In this document: in pieces, positions 13,412 through 25,885 of the stretch
Layout of the letters: the number at the start of each line of letters is the position of its first letter
Position numbering within the stretch: position 1 is the stretch's first letter
Source of the DNA: Guadua angustifolia
Lineage: Eukaryota; Streptophyta; Magnoliopsida; Poales; Poaceae
Assembly (NCBI GenBank): GCA_036346375.1
Contig: CM070506.1
Span: 1,364,001-1,428,000 of the forward strand
Length of the DNA: 64,000 nt
Direction: 5' to 3'
The notes under the pieces: generated by a model
The model's input: the letters and a program-made list of their open reading frames with translations, nothing else
Database searches by the model: none
What the model was told of the DNA's origin: nothing
Position numbers and translations under genes: made by a program

Positions 13412-15707
13412 GAATACCCGGCTCCACATTGAGCCCCGAATGCTACCAACTACCAAACTCATTAAAATTTTCGGCATCATCTGTAACACCCCGGCGCCAA
13501 CCACACCATGAAAGTGCTACCAAGACCTCTAATAACGCTAGCGGAGGACAATTCTAAAGCAATTAAAAAGCTTAACGGATTAGTTAGAAATTTCGCATGA
13601 CTCTCTAGAAGTAGAGGTCATCCACTCGCAGACAAATAAATAATAGCTTATAAGATAATCACAATACTAGTCATCCAAGATGACATAGACTAGCGAAGCA
13701 TAAAGGAATTATCACACAACCAAGCGATAAATAACAATTCCGCAACAACGAATAACATAATTACAACACTAGTTAAGACCAGACACTATATTCATTTTAG
13801 GTGGGTTGAAGGTGACCAAGTCGTGATTGTGTCTCTACACCCATCCCTGCGACAACTTCAAGGTACCTAAAAAACAAATGACAAACAAGCGTGAGTTCAA
13901 AACTCAAAGAAAGTGCATCAAATCAACATAATTAACCAACTAACACATTCAACCAACAACAAGATTAGAACTCTCATATGAATCAACCAATACATGAAAC
14001 AAAGTATATCAATACATTTACCTCAAGCGCACTTCACATACATACCTCATTAAACTTCTTTGGATGGATCCAAGACTCCATCCCAACTCCTCACATTTCC
14101 ATTAAACACCCAAAACTTATCATAGAACATAACACACACATAATTCATCCACATGATTCAATATGCAAGCTCAAGAATATCTCATCTCATTCACAATTTA
14201 TCAACCATATGATGCATTATGCTCATGAATGTCTCATTTCATTCACAATTTTTATACATATGATGCATCATGCATGCTCATTTCATTAGCACATACCGGT
14301 ATTGCCGAGTGCACACCGTGACCCGCTCGGTGTGCACCTCACTCCCTCCATCCCGTGGAGGGTGCCTACTTCATCGACTCGCCCCGTACAACCGCATGTA
14401 TGGGACTACGAGGTAGGACTTTCGTGTTCACTACGTGTGAACACAGAGGCCCGTGATCGAATGGGGACGCCTCTTCCATCATGAATGCGCAAATGCAATA
14501 TTCATGACAAGATGCAATTTACAATCGTTACTAGCATTTGCATAACCACAACCATAACATACATCCATTCCTTATTTCAATTCTTAGGATGTCATTCATG
14601 CCAATCTAATCAAATTCCAAATCAGTCACATGGTAAAGCAAACATCATTCCTACCATGCTAGTTTAACATGACAACAGCCATTTCATAATGCTACCAATA
14701 ATTCACATTGCAATACACTTGCCTTTAACGCTCACGGGGCGTTAAGACGGGAGGTCGATGCTGCTCCTGGGTTTACACCACCTGCAATAGAATGATCTCC
14801 ACTCAAAAACATGCTACTACAGCAAGCAACCCAAAACAAAACGACATCGAACCTACGGATCGCCCCGAACTCCGAAACCTGAAATCTGCCGCTCGGGACA
14901 GCACACTTCAACAGGCCATAACTTGGGCTATACAACTCCAAATCAAGCAAACGAGTACATTTTCTCGAACGGCAGGAAATTTCCCACCTTTTTCTAAGTA
15001 TACGAAAAGCATGATTCGGCCTCTAAGTTCCTCTAATCTGCAGTTGTACACAGACTGCTCCAATCGCTACACAGATTGGATAGCGCTCGGTAAAATGACC
15101 ATAACTTTTAAACGGCTGAACGAAATTTAGTGATTCCAGTTTCTATTGAAAGGTAAGTCGATTATCTACAACTTTTGAAACAGCCGGACCCCCAGGAAAC
15201 GCTTGAAAGGCCCTCGAATCGAAGCTCCAACACACTACCAGCGCACAGCCCGAACGAGACTAGAATTTCCCTCCAAATAGAATCACTTTTCCCCACAAAA
15301 TTTCAGATCTAGGAACCCTAGAACCTACCTAACCAGGAAATATCCCCATTAGAGCACCTCCAAGAAGAAATCATACCTCTCTAGGTCTCCTTGGAGGAGG
15401 ATGAGGGAGGGTAAAAGCTGCCTCAAGAGGGGGAGGACGAACTCGCCGGCCAAAAGGGGGAGATCGCCGGCGACTTGCCGGAGCTGGGGCGGTGGCTGGC
15501 CGGAGCTGGAGGTGGAGGGGTTGCTGCTGGCTGCAAGGGGTGCCACCGGCCTTGGGGAGCAACAGGAGGGCGCCACGAATTGCTGGAGGGGCGCCAGGGC
15601 AGCAGCAATGGCGCAGGGAGCAGCAGCAATGGCGCCAGGGGCAGCAGCAATGGCGCCTGGGAGCAGCCACATACGGGTGGGGGAGTGGAGAAAGGGGAGA
15701 TGGCTGG
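13412..15707 (-). mobile_element. LTR of family L copy 1 (upstream/5' LTR), truncated
   Basis: It aligns with 2509-4787 across its length and then stops abruptly at 15707, missing about 300 bases present in the partner LTR. The junction sequence at 15708 is unrelated. Differences from the partner are mostly 1-3 base changes, with many at CG-containing positions. Confidence 0.85.
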
Positions 15708-16025
15708 GCACCCGGAAATATGAATCGATTCTCACACGTGCGTTGGACTTAGAGGTGACACCCATACTCCACTTAAGTGTATGCTCACTGCCACCCAAAA
15801 GTCCCGTGCATGGAGTATTGACTAAATGGCCATCACTCAAACAAATATGAGCCACATAGTCGCACCGTACACACTTACGCGTCCATGGGAGTTTCGATTC
15901 TATTCGAACAACCATACCGGATTGAGACCAACTCATCCACGCATAGCATTCGCCATCCGTCTCAGACCTTGGTATCGCCTCGCACTCTCCAAGGAAAGCA
16001 TGAGCAATAGCCAAAGAACGACGGT
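15708..16025 (-). other. Unassigned junction segment, possible leader of a truncated W-type element
   Basis: The segment lies between the truncated family L LTR and a minus-strand W-type LTR. A minus-strand open frame runs through it into the L LTR (15349-16014), but its residues match nothing I know. The position fits the leader region of the element whose LTR follows. Confidence 0.35.
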
Positions 16026-19000
16026 TGATGACAATTCCAAGTACCCGGATATGTGTCTAGTGCTAGTTCCCAAGATCAACGCCTAGCACCCACATATCCC
16101 GCATTCGAGATGTATCGCAACACATACACATGAATCAAAGCAGTTGGAATAGCATAAACATAAACTACAACTATTACAACTACTTACTATTACAAGTAGT
16201 GGCCGATCGCCAAATATCACAAGTCCAAAAGTAGAGTGCAGCGAAATAACACATTAACAAAAGTAGGACAGCGGTATGCCCATCCATAAACCCATAGGCA
16301 ACCGACTTGGAGAAGCCCAAGTTCATCCACAACATGATCGTCGGACCGGAGTAAAGTTCGTGGTCGCCGGGTGTTCTTCCATACCATCGTCTATAATGTT
16401 TTTGATTAAGCAACCGTGAGTACACGTATGTACTCGCAAGACTTTAGTGTATGGAAATACAGTAAATGCAAGCTAGAACAAGGAATTAAGCTTCTACACT
16501 AGTCTCATTTCAGCATAAGGCAGATTTTGTTTGCAAGTAAAAGATTCATAAAACGGTAACGAATTTGTAAAGAGCATTTAATATGAAGCTAAATAACAGT
16601 AAGTAGAATTCATATACAGCAATTCACAGCCCTCCATGGCTGCAAATGACAAGTAAAAACAGCCACCAATGGCTTCCCAATCCACCAACTCATTCCAACA
16701 TCATTTCCAAAAGCTTTAGCAAAAGCAAAAGACTATACTTGACATTATTCTCCCAAGTTGCTCATGACCGTGAGCACGGCTAATTAATTAGATTTTAATC
16801 TCTGCAGAGAGTGTACACTTTACCCACAAGACATGATCTACTCTTCTTGCCAAGCTATTGACACACTTTCTTTTGTGTGTCGGCAGAGTGATCATGACAA
16901 AGCCGTTCAACTAGTTAAAGCTTAGCCTTGCACCATGACATGATGTTAAACCCTTGCCATAGTTCCGGAGATCTGGACCGATGGTGCCCCATCGCGAACT
17001 CTCCCCATGACAAGGCATGCACCGCTGTATTGGAATGCTTGGGCCCCAACACCTCGGTGAAGGAGCACCTAGAATGACTCCAAGACATCGGATCGTCCAT
17101 ACTACTCCGGCCTACCAAAATGCAAGGCTAGGCTTTAGCCAATCTAGTGAGCTTAGGCTATCCCATACTAGCACATGTGGTTGCACCAAACACTTAAGTG
17201 ATAGCATCAAGTTCGGTCTCTAATCGACCGGCGAGGATCTCCCCTAACTACGCATGAGGTCCTTCTCACGCCTCGAGTTAAGTAATAACTCGCCCGCGTC
17301 TAAATGATAAGTTTTGAGTTGGACTTTTATCAAAATACACGGAAACCATACCTCGATTCCGTTCAATTTAAACAAGTTTGCTCAATGCAGTTGAGACATC
17401 TCCCATCATTTTGAAACCAATCTAATGAGCAAGTCTAAGCATATACATATGTTAATCTCGCAAGTTTTACCCAAGTGACATTAATTATTGTCTACACCAT
17501 TACTAGGTTACAATGGCAATGATTCAAATGTCAAGGTAATGGGAATGCAACAATTGGATTTAGCTACCATCACCCACAATATAACAAGTTTTAAAACATA
17601 CACGCATGCATATAGTTTGATAAAGCAACATAACTTTGCAAATATGGGATCAAAATGGTCAAAGGAGGTGCTTGCCTGGTTGCTCGTCGTCAGGAATATA
17701 ATCCGGATCAAAGTCGATGTCGTTAATAACCGAATCCGAATTATCGTCGTCTATGCGTCGAAATAATAATAACCGAGACAAAAGCAAATAACACCGAATC
17801 AAAATGGGACAAAAAGAAATCAGGTAAAATCACCAAATTAAATCTTACCAAGAGGTTACAAATGTGTGTTTTAGTGTTTATAACTTCGAATTCAAGACGC
17901 AAAAATAGTTTGGATTGATAAAAGAAAAACGTTCACTAAAGGTTTGTTTGATTAGTGCTTAACTTTAAGTGTTCATGCATGGAAGCAATTTCTACAAGTT
18001 AGATCTGAAGTTTAAAGTCATTTGCTGTTGCTATATGGTCATGGGATGATTTCTTGTATTGCGGCAACATTGGACGAAGACTTTCTACTCTTACTGTTCG
18101 TGTAAAACGGTTCGACAATGTTATCATTTAGGGGTTTTGTGTTAACATAATTTATTTGATAAGTAAGTGGTAATTAAGATATGTTGACATAATTTGGTTT
18201 TTCATATACTGGGGTATGATTCTGGACCATTTCCCCAAAATTTTATGTTTGCCCGAGTAATTTTACAAGCCACCGAAAGTGCTTAAGTGATTCTGAAAAT
18301 GTGCAGTTTGTGGTCACTTAAGGTATTTACAGCAACTAGTTTTATATGATAAGAAGGTTATAAATGAAATATTTTTCCAGAACATGGTAGTATAAGTATC
18401 ATAGAATGTTAATCAGCTATTCTTTCGCTATTTTTGATGTATATAAGATATTTTACGGGTTGCCGAAAAGGCTTATATGACCACATTATTCGCGTAGTTA
18501 CGGTCCAGTTTTCATTCTTCGATTGCGATCACACCTTATGGGATAATCTAACCATTTTTCAGGGATAAGCTGAGGGTAACTCTAAGAGTGTTTTAAAGTT
18601 GGTTTCATGATTTTTCACCTTCGTTAAAGACGTTTTTCATACCGAAGTTCATTGCGACGTAATATGACCTAACTCAAAATTGTTCATTATGACACCATTT
18701 TCCCACAGCAAACCATTATACGACATTTTAGGGTTATAGCATTTGGTTTTATTAAGTTTGGGGTTCTTTTGCGGACGCTTCGGCCAATCGTCCGTTTTAC
18801 CGATCGCTTGTTTGATTAGTGAGAAAATATGGCAAACCAAGGTGAAACTTAAATATTTTTATATACTGGTAATCTATACAAACCCAAGATTGCATCCAAA
18901 CTGGTTTCACCAATTTTTGAGTCCATTAAGTCCATATTTTAACTATTTGAATCTTGCATGATATTAAGGCTTGGCACAATCAACTTTTTGATGCAAAACA

Positions 19001-21534
19001 CATTGAATCCTAAATCTTTTTACAGAAATGGGACATTTGAGATTGCAGGAGCATGCTGGATTTATTTCATAATTTTTAGAGCTAGGATTATCATAGTTCC
19101 TTCATAATACTTAAATCATGGCTTTCATTCAACTCCTAATTAAAAGTTTTTGCTGCAAGTAACATATAACTTTTTATTGCATATTTTGAATCTTTACTGA
19201 GTAACTCAAGATTAGGAATTGAGTTTGCATTAATCGGAGTTTCACAGCAAAAGTTATAAAGGTTTCAATGCGTAAGGCAAAAATAAAGAAAAATAAAGTG
19301 CAGAATGTGGGATTCGAACTCAAGATCTGTTGAATACAAGCACGGGTGCTCTACCACTACGCCATGCATTCATTTGTGACAAAGTCTCATGCTCATTTAC
19401 TTAGGCTCACCTCTACAAACCCTAGAGCTCCAAAAGTCCAACAATGGCGATCTGGTGGGACTTGGCGAATCAAGAAGGAGCAACGCAGGCGATATGGGCT
19501 CTACTGGGAGGTTCTTGGAGTCGGCTTGGCTGCATGCAAGGTAAGGAAACACCTCAGAAAAGAGCAAAGAATGCGCATGGATGGATGAGATCAGGCGGAT
19601 CCAGAAAATTGGTCGTCGGGGTCATCGCCAACATGCGGCTTACAGTGCTTGTTTTGATGATCGATCGACCGGATGAGCATCGGGCTAGGATCCAAGCTAT
19701 CTGCCGCAGGGGTCATTAACAATATTTAGCGGGAGGTATAAGGGCTAATCGCGAAGGCGCCGGTCACGGACCCCGCCACTCATGTGGATCCGCCGATGAG
19801 ATGGTTGCGCGATGAAACAGTAGGAGCTCACCGGGCTTTGTTGATCAAGTGCGGCTCGAGCTTGCCTGCTGGATGAGCTCCACGCAAGGAGCAAGAACAA
19901 GAAAGCAAGCAAAAGAAAGAGATGGCTTGGGCTGGCTGCAACCGAGATGAAGAAGAGTGGTCGGAGATGAGCAAGCTACGCAAGAAATGGATTCGGTGGA
20001 GGAGTTCACCGAGCCGCTGAATGAGGCTCGGTTTTGCTTGCTTGGCCAAGCTCCACGGAAATGAGAGCATGCAAGCAAAGAATGAGCAAAGGGTTGAGGA
20101 GGCTGGCCTTGGCGTCTTTATGGCACCTGGCGAGACGGCAAGGCTGGAGGCGACAAAGACAAGCGAGAGGTTCTATGAGCAGGCCACAGGTGGCGCAGAT
20201 CCTCCCTGGTGGGCAAAGACGCAAAGAAGAAAACGAGACGCTGTGGGCAAGACTCGGGCAGGAGCAGGAGAGGGAGAGAGGAGGAGAGAAGGAGGAGGGC
20301 TGGCCGGTGGGCCTGTGCATGCGTGGGGCCACCGCCGTGAATTTGCCATAGATTTCATCGAGTGAACCGGTCTTAATGAAGCAGTGGCAAAAATGAGTGT
20401 AGAATTGACATGTCATTTGGGCAGCTTGGCAAGGGTTGAAGACACAGTTGAAAATTTTTGCAAATTTTTGAGTAGGCAGCCAAGAAGATCTACTTTCCAT
20501 TTTCTTTCGTTTCATCTCAATATCTTCGCCATTTAAGAACAGTAATTCTTCAACTAGACTGGTTTTCAATCTGTTTTTGAATTTTAAGCTCTGCAAATGG
20601 TGTGCCAAAATTCTGCAAAATTGATTTTTATTCATCTTTTGGTCTCTAGTATTTTAAAAATTATTTGCTATAGCATGTTGTTTCAGTTTTCTTTGAGTTT
20701 CATTAAGGTGTTGGATTTGGCAATTAAAAGACCTGATCGCTCCAAATCCTTGTTTCGTTTTTGATTTTTCTTTAAGAGTAAATAAAGTCTATTATTTCTG
20801 AAACATTGTTTTTCAAATGAATTTGAGCTAAGGATGTTTTTGTAAAATTTGCAGCTCAAACCATACTCCATTATTTAATAAAAATTCGACATTGCAGATT
20901 TCAAATTTTCAAGTTCTCTGTTTTAGAATTTTAAACGGCTATAAAAGTAATTACTAGTTTTTGATATTTTTACCATGGGTTAAGTATGTTATGAGGAAGA
21001 CATGATAAAATTCTCGGTGAGATATAAGCTCTTATTACTTTTGAAGAATTCTGTCATGTCACTATTTTGAAGTTAAAACATGTCACTTTATTATTTACTT
21101 CTTTACCTAAATCATTAAAATCTTTGGACAGCTGAAAAGATGTGGTGAATAATTCCCATAGTTTAATGGCATTTTTATTGGCCTTTTACTTTTATCTTTT
21201 ACCTTTTTACTTTTACTCATTTACTCATTTCATTTATTGGTTTTTCTTTTAAACCCAAAATTCAAGAATAATTATTATGGTTGAAAAAGTCTTAGAAAAG
21301 ATGGGAATTCAATGTAAGATTACCCTCTCAACTCATTTTCAAAGTTTGTTTATTTTGGACCAAAGTTTTAATGTAGCAACTTGTTCTTTTTCTTTTGGTT
21401 GACAAACTAGAAAATGAAAAAAAAGATAATATTTGAAATGAAAATCTTGGTTTTAGTTAAAATGTTTACTCAATTCCATTTTTAAAATTCTAAACTTTCA
21501 TTTTTATTATTTTTGAAATTTTGGGATGTTACAA
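16026..21534 (-). mobile_element. Long W-type LTR (minus strand), one end uncertain
   Basis: On the minus strand it begins TGTAACATCCCAAAATTTC at 21534, like the solo LTR at 6539. Near its other end it shows the same landmarks: the 'cccacaag' box near 16825 and the 'gtactcacggttgctt' box near 16400. About 5.5 kb is long for one LTR, so a further unrecognised insertion may be nested in 17.8-21.5 kb. 19440-20365 is GC-rich with overlapping short frames on both strands, which I read as compositional. The low-coordinate boundary is approximate. Confidence 0.6.
19306..19368 (-). other. tRNA-like sequence (pseudo-tRNA or SINE head)
   Basis: On the minus strand a perfect RNA polymerase III A box (TGGCGTAGTGG, 19354-19364) is followed about 33 bases later by a B box (AGTTCGAATCC, 19310-19320). 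The anticodon arm does not form a five-pair stem and the acceptor ends do not pair, so it is not a functional tRNA. No SINE body or TSD was identified. Confidence 0.55.
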
Positions 21535-21791
21535 TATATCACTGTCGGTTCTTGGTATGAGCCGGCAGAGATATACATATGTCATTGCCGGGTTCTGGTG
21601 TGAACCGGCAGAGATAGTCGAATATCACTGCCGGTTGTACAATGAACCGGCAGTAATATCTATTATCACTGCCGGTTCCTGAGCCGGCAGTGATAATTCC
21701 GAGTATCACTCCCGACTAATCATTGTCGGCTCCCATAACCGGCAGTAATGGCGTGGATGAGCTGGTAGTGATGACCTGTTCTGTAGTAGTG
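21535..21791. mobile_element. CACTA terminus, truncated
   Basis: It ends CTGTTCTGTAGTAGTG, the reverse of a CACTACTACAG terminus. It carries six or more copies of the subterminal motif CTGCCGGTT / AACCGGCAG. The left side is cut by the W-type LTR at 21534. Its motif differs from that of the CACTA at 380, so it is a separate family. Confidence 0.75.
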
Positions 21792-22262
21792 ATTTTAGGT
21801 GTGGGACACAAATCTTCTAAAGAGTTGGGTACAAATTAACAGGGGTCACATATCTAAAATTAACAATAGCACAAAACTAATTAACCTGAGGATCAGGACT
21901 GTCCTGAAGAATCTCAGAGCCAAGAAACATTGCCGGAATCCTTAGAACACTGGACATCAAGTCTCGTCCACACACCTCCTGATGGTGAATCGATCCACGG
22001 TTTGTTTTATCTCAAAACATCAGCAAACAGTACATTTTTCTCATTAACTATAGCATGAAGTTCGCAAAATTGAGTAGCTAAACTAGCCCAACCAAACCAA
22101 AAATCCTCCCGAAACCTAACATATTTACCATTGCCAATAATATATAATCCATTAATCTCAATCCATTTTAATTAAGTGCTGCACCGGCCGGCCCGAACAA
22201 CACCATTCCAAAATTGAGAGCAATTATTAATTAGGAGAACTGAAAAAAGATTTGGGGTTCCA
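21792..22262. other. Unassigned DNA left of the solo L LTR
   Basis: I see no gene or repeat here. The last five bases (TTCCA) are the target-site copy of the following LTR. Confidence 0.5.
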
Positions 22263-25200
22263 TGTAATGCCGCAAATATTTTTTTTCCTTCCCTCACTTA
22301 ACCCCTCTCTCTCTCTCTTTCCTCAAAATGTGTGGCTGAGAAAAAAACTTCGAGGCAATCCATTTTCCTGCGCCTCTTGCTCCTGGCCAAATCCTTCCAG
22401 TCGGCTGCCTCCTCTCCCTGCGCCTCCAGCCCTGCTGGCTTCCTCTCCTCCCCTTCCGGCTTTGTTCCCTGGTGCTGCCTCCTTGGCGCTGCTCTCCCCT
22501 CCCTGGTGTTGCTCTCGGCAGCACAGCAGCAAGAATGAAGCAAGACTGACAGAAGCAGTGCCGGCGAGCCTGTGGCTGCTCCGGCCTTGCTCCGGCGACC
22601 GCACCTCCGGCCAGCTCCGGCAACTCCTTCCCCGGCCGGCGTCCTGCTCCACCTCCTTTCAATGAAGGTGGTGGGGATCCATTGGCTTGCATGCAAGGTG
22701 TTTGTGTTATTGCTTGGCTAGGATTCCTGATTTTGGAAATGCTAGAGGTTGGGGAATGGAGAGACTAGAGTGATTTGAAATCTCTGTTTCAAGCAGATTT
22801 TTGCCCCCTGTTAGAGCTGCTGTTTGAAAATTCTACAAGCATTTCTTGGGGGTTTGGCTATAACTAAAGTTGTAGATAATTGAACTACCTTTCAATAGAG
22901 ACCGAAATCACCAAGTTTCGTTCAGCCATTTAAAAGTTATGACTATTTTACCGATTGCTGTCCAGAACAAGTTAAATTATGTTTGGTTGCTGTTCGTCGT
23001 AAATCTGGGAATAATCGGTGCTTTTCTCGGTCGGTCGGCTATAGAAAAAATTGTAGATAATCAAATTACCTTTCAATGAAGTCTGAAATCGCTAAGTTTC
23101 GTTCAGCCGTTTGAAAGTTATGCCCGTTTTACCAAAAGCTGTCCCGGTTGGCAGATTTCTGTTTTCGGGTTTTAGGAGTAGGTTGCGAAGCCAACTTAGT
23201 TATGAGTCTTGTGTTGAATTGTGGGTATGTTTTTGAATGGGTTATATCCATATGCAGGTGGTGTGACCCCGGGTGTGGCAACCTCGTCTCGCCACACCGT
23301 CTCGAGAAGTTGAAGGCAAGTGCATTGTATTCGGTTGTGGCTTAGGTGGCCATTTGGTTTTGCAAGCATATAATTATCCATGTGTTATTTTAATATTTTC
23401 ATGTTTGATTTTGCTTGCGATGTGATGAATGAGAATAGTTAATTGGTTATGCTAACCTAGATTATATGAAGTGCATCAATGTTTGTTTGTTATGTGTGTT
23501 GATTGACGAATCATATGCCTTGTCAATATGCCATGGGTTACATTTTATATATGCCTTGATGATGCTCCCTAATATGATTAGGCTAATGGGAACATAAAAG
23601 ATATAAGATTTGTGTTATGAAAATAGCTCGAATTGTGGTCATGATATGCGATTGTGGCAGTTATGTGAGTGTTGCTGATATATATGACCTTATGGATATG
23701 AAAGTTGAGAATGGCCTTTTGCATATATGTGTTTATGAAAAGTGCATCTTTGGAGTGAATGCTTTGTGGGTTGTTTGTTGGACCCCGTATAATCGCCAAA
23801 TGGATATATTGCTATATCACACGTTCATAAGATTGCTTACTACTATGAGAGGTGAATGTGAATAATAAAGTTGTGAGGTTGGATTAATAGGAAAAGTTGA
23901 TTTGCTATCTTGAAAATTGATTATGCCTTTGGTGCGAGTGTTAATGACAGATCGACCATGTTGATAAGATTTGTTGAGAATATGGATACGAGTGTTGAGA
24001 AGGTGATTGGAATGTTGAGAAGTGGCTGAAGTTTATGTATTTGGCTATGGCTATGCAAATGTGAGAACTGAATGTAGATTGCAAATTTGTTTATGTTAAT
24101 TGCATTTGTGCATTCATGATGGAAGAAGCGACCCATTCTGATGCGGGCCTCTGTGCTCACATGTAGTGAGCACGAAAGTCCTACTCGTAGTCCCATATAC
24201 GTGGTTGTATGGGAGCGAGTCAAGAAGAGTAGGCACCCTCCACCACGGGGTGGAAGGGAATGAGAGGGTGCACACCGACAGTGTGCACCGCCATACCCCA
24301 GTATGTGCTAAAAGAGGAGATGAGCATGCATGATGCATCATATGCATGGAAATTGTGCAATCTGCATTGCATTGTCAATGATGGATCATATTTTATGCAT
24401 TGATTATGATGTATGGATATGAGATTCTTCTTTTGTATGGAATATTTGCATCTGCATTGCATTGTCAATGATGAAACATGTTTTATGCATTGATTGTGAT
24501 GTATGGATATGAGATTCTTCTTTTGTAAGGAATATTTGCATCTGCATTGCATTGTTAATGATGGATCATGTTTTATGCATTGATTGTGATGTATGGATAT
24601 GAGATTCTTCTTTTTATGGTGTATGGATATGAATTCTTCTTTTGGTATGGCATATTTGCATCTGCATTGCATTGTCAATGATGGATCATGTTTTATGCAT
24701 TGATTGTGAGGTATGGATATGAGATTCTTCTTTTGTATGTTTTGTGCACTTGAGCATGAAGGCAGCGAATGGAAATTGTAAATGGTAAATCGTGGAGCTA
24801 ATGGCATTTATAGATTGAGGATTGAGTCGTGGACTCATCCAAAAAGTGGCTATCGAGGTATGAGTAAAGTTTAAATAATTCTTGAGTTGGTTGTGGTATT
24901 TGGAATCAATTTTTGGTTCATTTATTTACCAAGTTCAGTCAAGTATTTGAATATGTTACTTTTCAACGTTTTGGTATTTCGTTGGATTCGATTGCGTTTC
25001 TTATTTGTTGCACTTTGCTGAGTCTTGGACTCACGCTTGTTTGCTTCCTGTTTTAGGTACCTTGAAGCTGATTCATCGGGATGGGAGTAGTAACACGTGC
25101 ACGACTGCGGTCTCCAGCAATTTATTTAAACAATTTGTCAACCCTAAATGTAATTAATGTGATTGTAATTTATTGTTCATCGTAGCGAGATTTCTTAAAT

Positions 25201-25454
25201 TCTGTTGGGTATGTGATTGCTTAACTAAGGACCTACTAGAATGATATCAGCTGCTGCTATTATTTTGTCTGCTGAGTGGATGTCCTCTGTTCTAGAGAGG
25301 TTATGCCGAAATTTTGTAAATTTCGGTGACTTAGTTTTTTTTGGCCAGTTAAGAGTTTAGTGATTAAATTCAATTTCAGTCTTTTCGTAGATGTGTCGTT
25401 CATATTTGGAGATTTTGGTAGCATTCGCGGTGCGCTTGGCGTCAGGGTGTTACA
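22263..25454 (+). mobile_element. Solo LTR of family L, 3192 bp
   Basis: It starts TGTAATGCCGC and ends GGGTGTTACA, with a perfect 5-bp duplication TTCCA at 22258-22262 and 25455-25459. It aligns with the LTR at 58285-61944, for example in the pyrimidine-rich run after the start and the 'gaggatcc'-poor end around the 'ggtaccttgaagctgattc' word at 25056 and 61535. GC-rich 22330-22650 gives overlapping frames on both strands that are not genes. A 90-bp repeat array lies at 24361-24740. Confidence 0.9.
24361..24740. repeat. ~90-bp tandem repeats within the solo LTR, four copies
   Basis: The word TCTGCATTGCATTGTCAATG or a close variant starts units at 24361, 24451, 24541 and 24661 (spacings 90, 90, 120). 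The last spacing includes a partial extra unit. The LTR at 58285 has only about two such units near 60784-60900. Confidence 0.85.
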
Positions 25455-25689
25455 TTCCAAATGTTATATTTGTGTTCAACATGATCATCATTTTTGAAAT
25501 ATTTTTTAATCCAAGAGCCCAGCAGTGACAAATTTATATCACGTAAGTTAGGAATGCACGGACCATGCACCATACTCCCTTTTTTGGAATGACTTGTACT
25601 CGGATCGTTCGAAATTTTCGAGTGTATTGTAACATTTTTTTTCTTTATGTGTAATATTTTGTTACAACGCGTGCAACATTTTTCTTTGA
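25455..25689. other. Unassigned AT-rich spacer
   Basis: This lies between the solo LTR and the first copies of the GGCATTTGTTATGTGCC-type motif. If the following element is CACTA, its left terminus should be here or should have been lost. I could not find one. Confidence 0.4.
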
Positions 25690-25885
25690 CAAACAGTAAA
25701 ATCTATGCCGGCATATATTATTTGCCAAATAATATGGAAGGAGGGGCATATAACAAATGCCGAGATAGAGTAAGAATGTCATTTTTTATGTACCGCACAG
25801 TGTAAATGCCGTGTATTCTCACTTTCAGGCGCGAAACGAAAATTACTAGCTAGGGCGCGCGCACGGAGGAAAACTTAAAGGCGCC

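Larger units (their letters stand above)
2498..15707 (-). mobile_element. Non-autonomous LTR retrotransposon, family L copy 1 (LARD-like)
   Basis: Two direct ~2.3-2.6 kb repeats (2498-5086 and ~13412-15707) flank an internal region. On the minus strand a degenerate initiator-Met primer-binding site follows the upstream LTR, and a polypurine tract precedes the downstream LTR. With the nested solo LTR (6539-10847) removed, the internal domain is about 4.0 kb. I find no gag, protease, reverse transcriptase, RNase H or integrase motif on either strand. Long LTRs plus a non-coding internal domain match large retrotransposon derivatives (LARDs). The family recurs at 22263 and 56662. Its upstream LTR is truncated at 15707, so the TSD cannot be tested. 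Confidence 0.85.

Noticed and set aside
19306..19368. Functional tRNA gene
   Set aside because: The A and B boxes are good, but the anticodon and acceptor arms do not pair.
20006..20635. 209-codon minus-strand frame and overlapping plus frames
   Set aside because: It lies inside a W-type LTR, shows no known motif and overlaps equally long frames on the other strand.
22252..22696. Four overlapping frames of 109-137 codons
   Set aside because: They lie in the GC-rich part of the solo family L LTR. There is no conserved protein content and the frames are not shared with the LTR at 58285.
24361..24740. CRISPR-like array (also considered at 34700-35180 and 45835-46440)
   Set aside because: Units are contiguous tandem repeats without unique spacers, and the context is a plant nuclear genome.
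24220..24807. 195-codon minus-strand frame with internal repeats
   Set aside because: It is produced by translating the 90-bp tandem array in the LTR. The repeat period is a multiple of three, which keeps the frame open.
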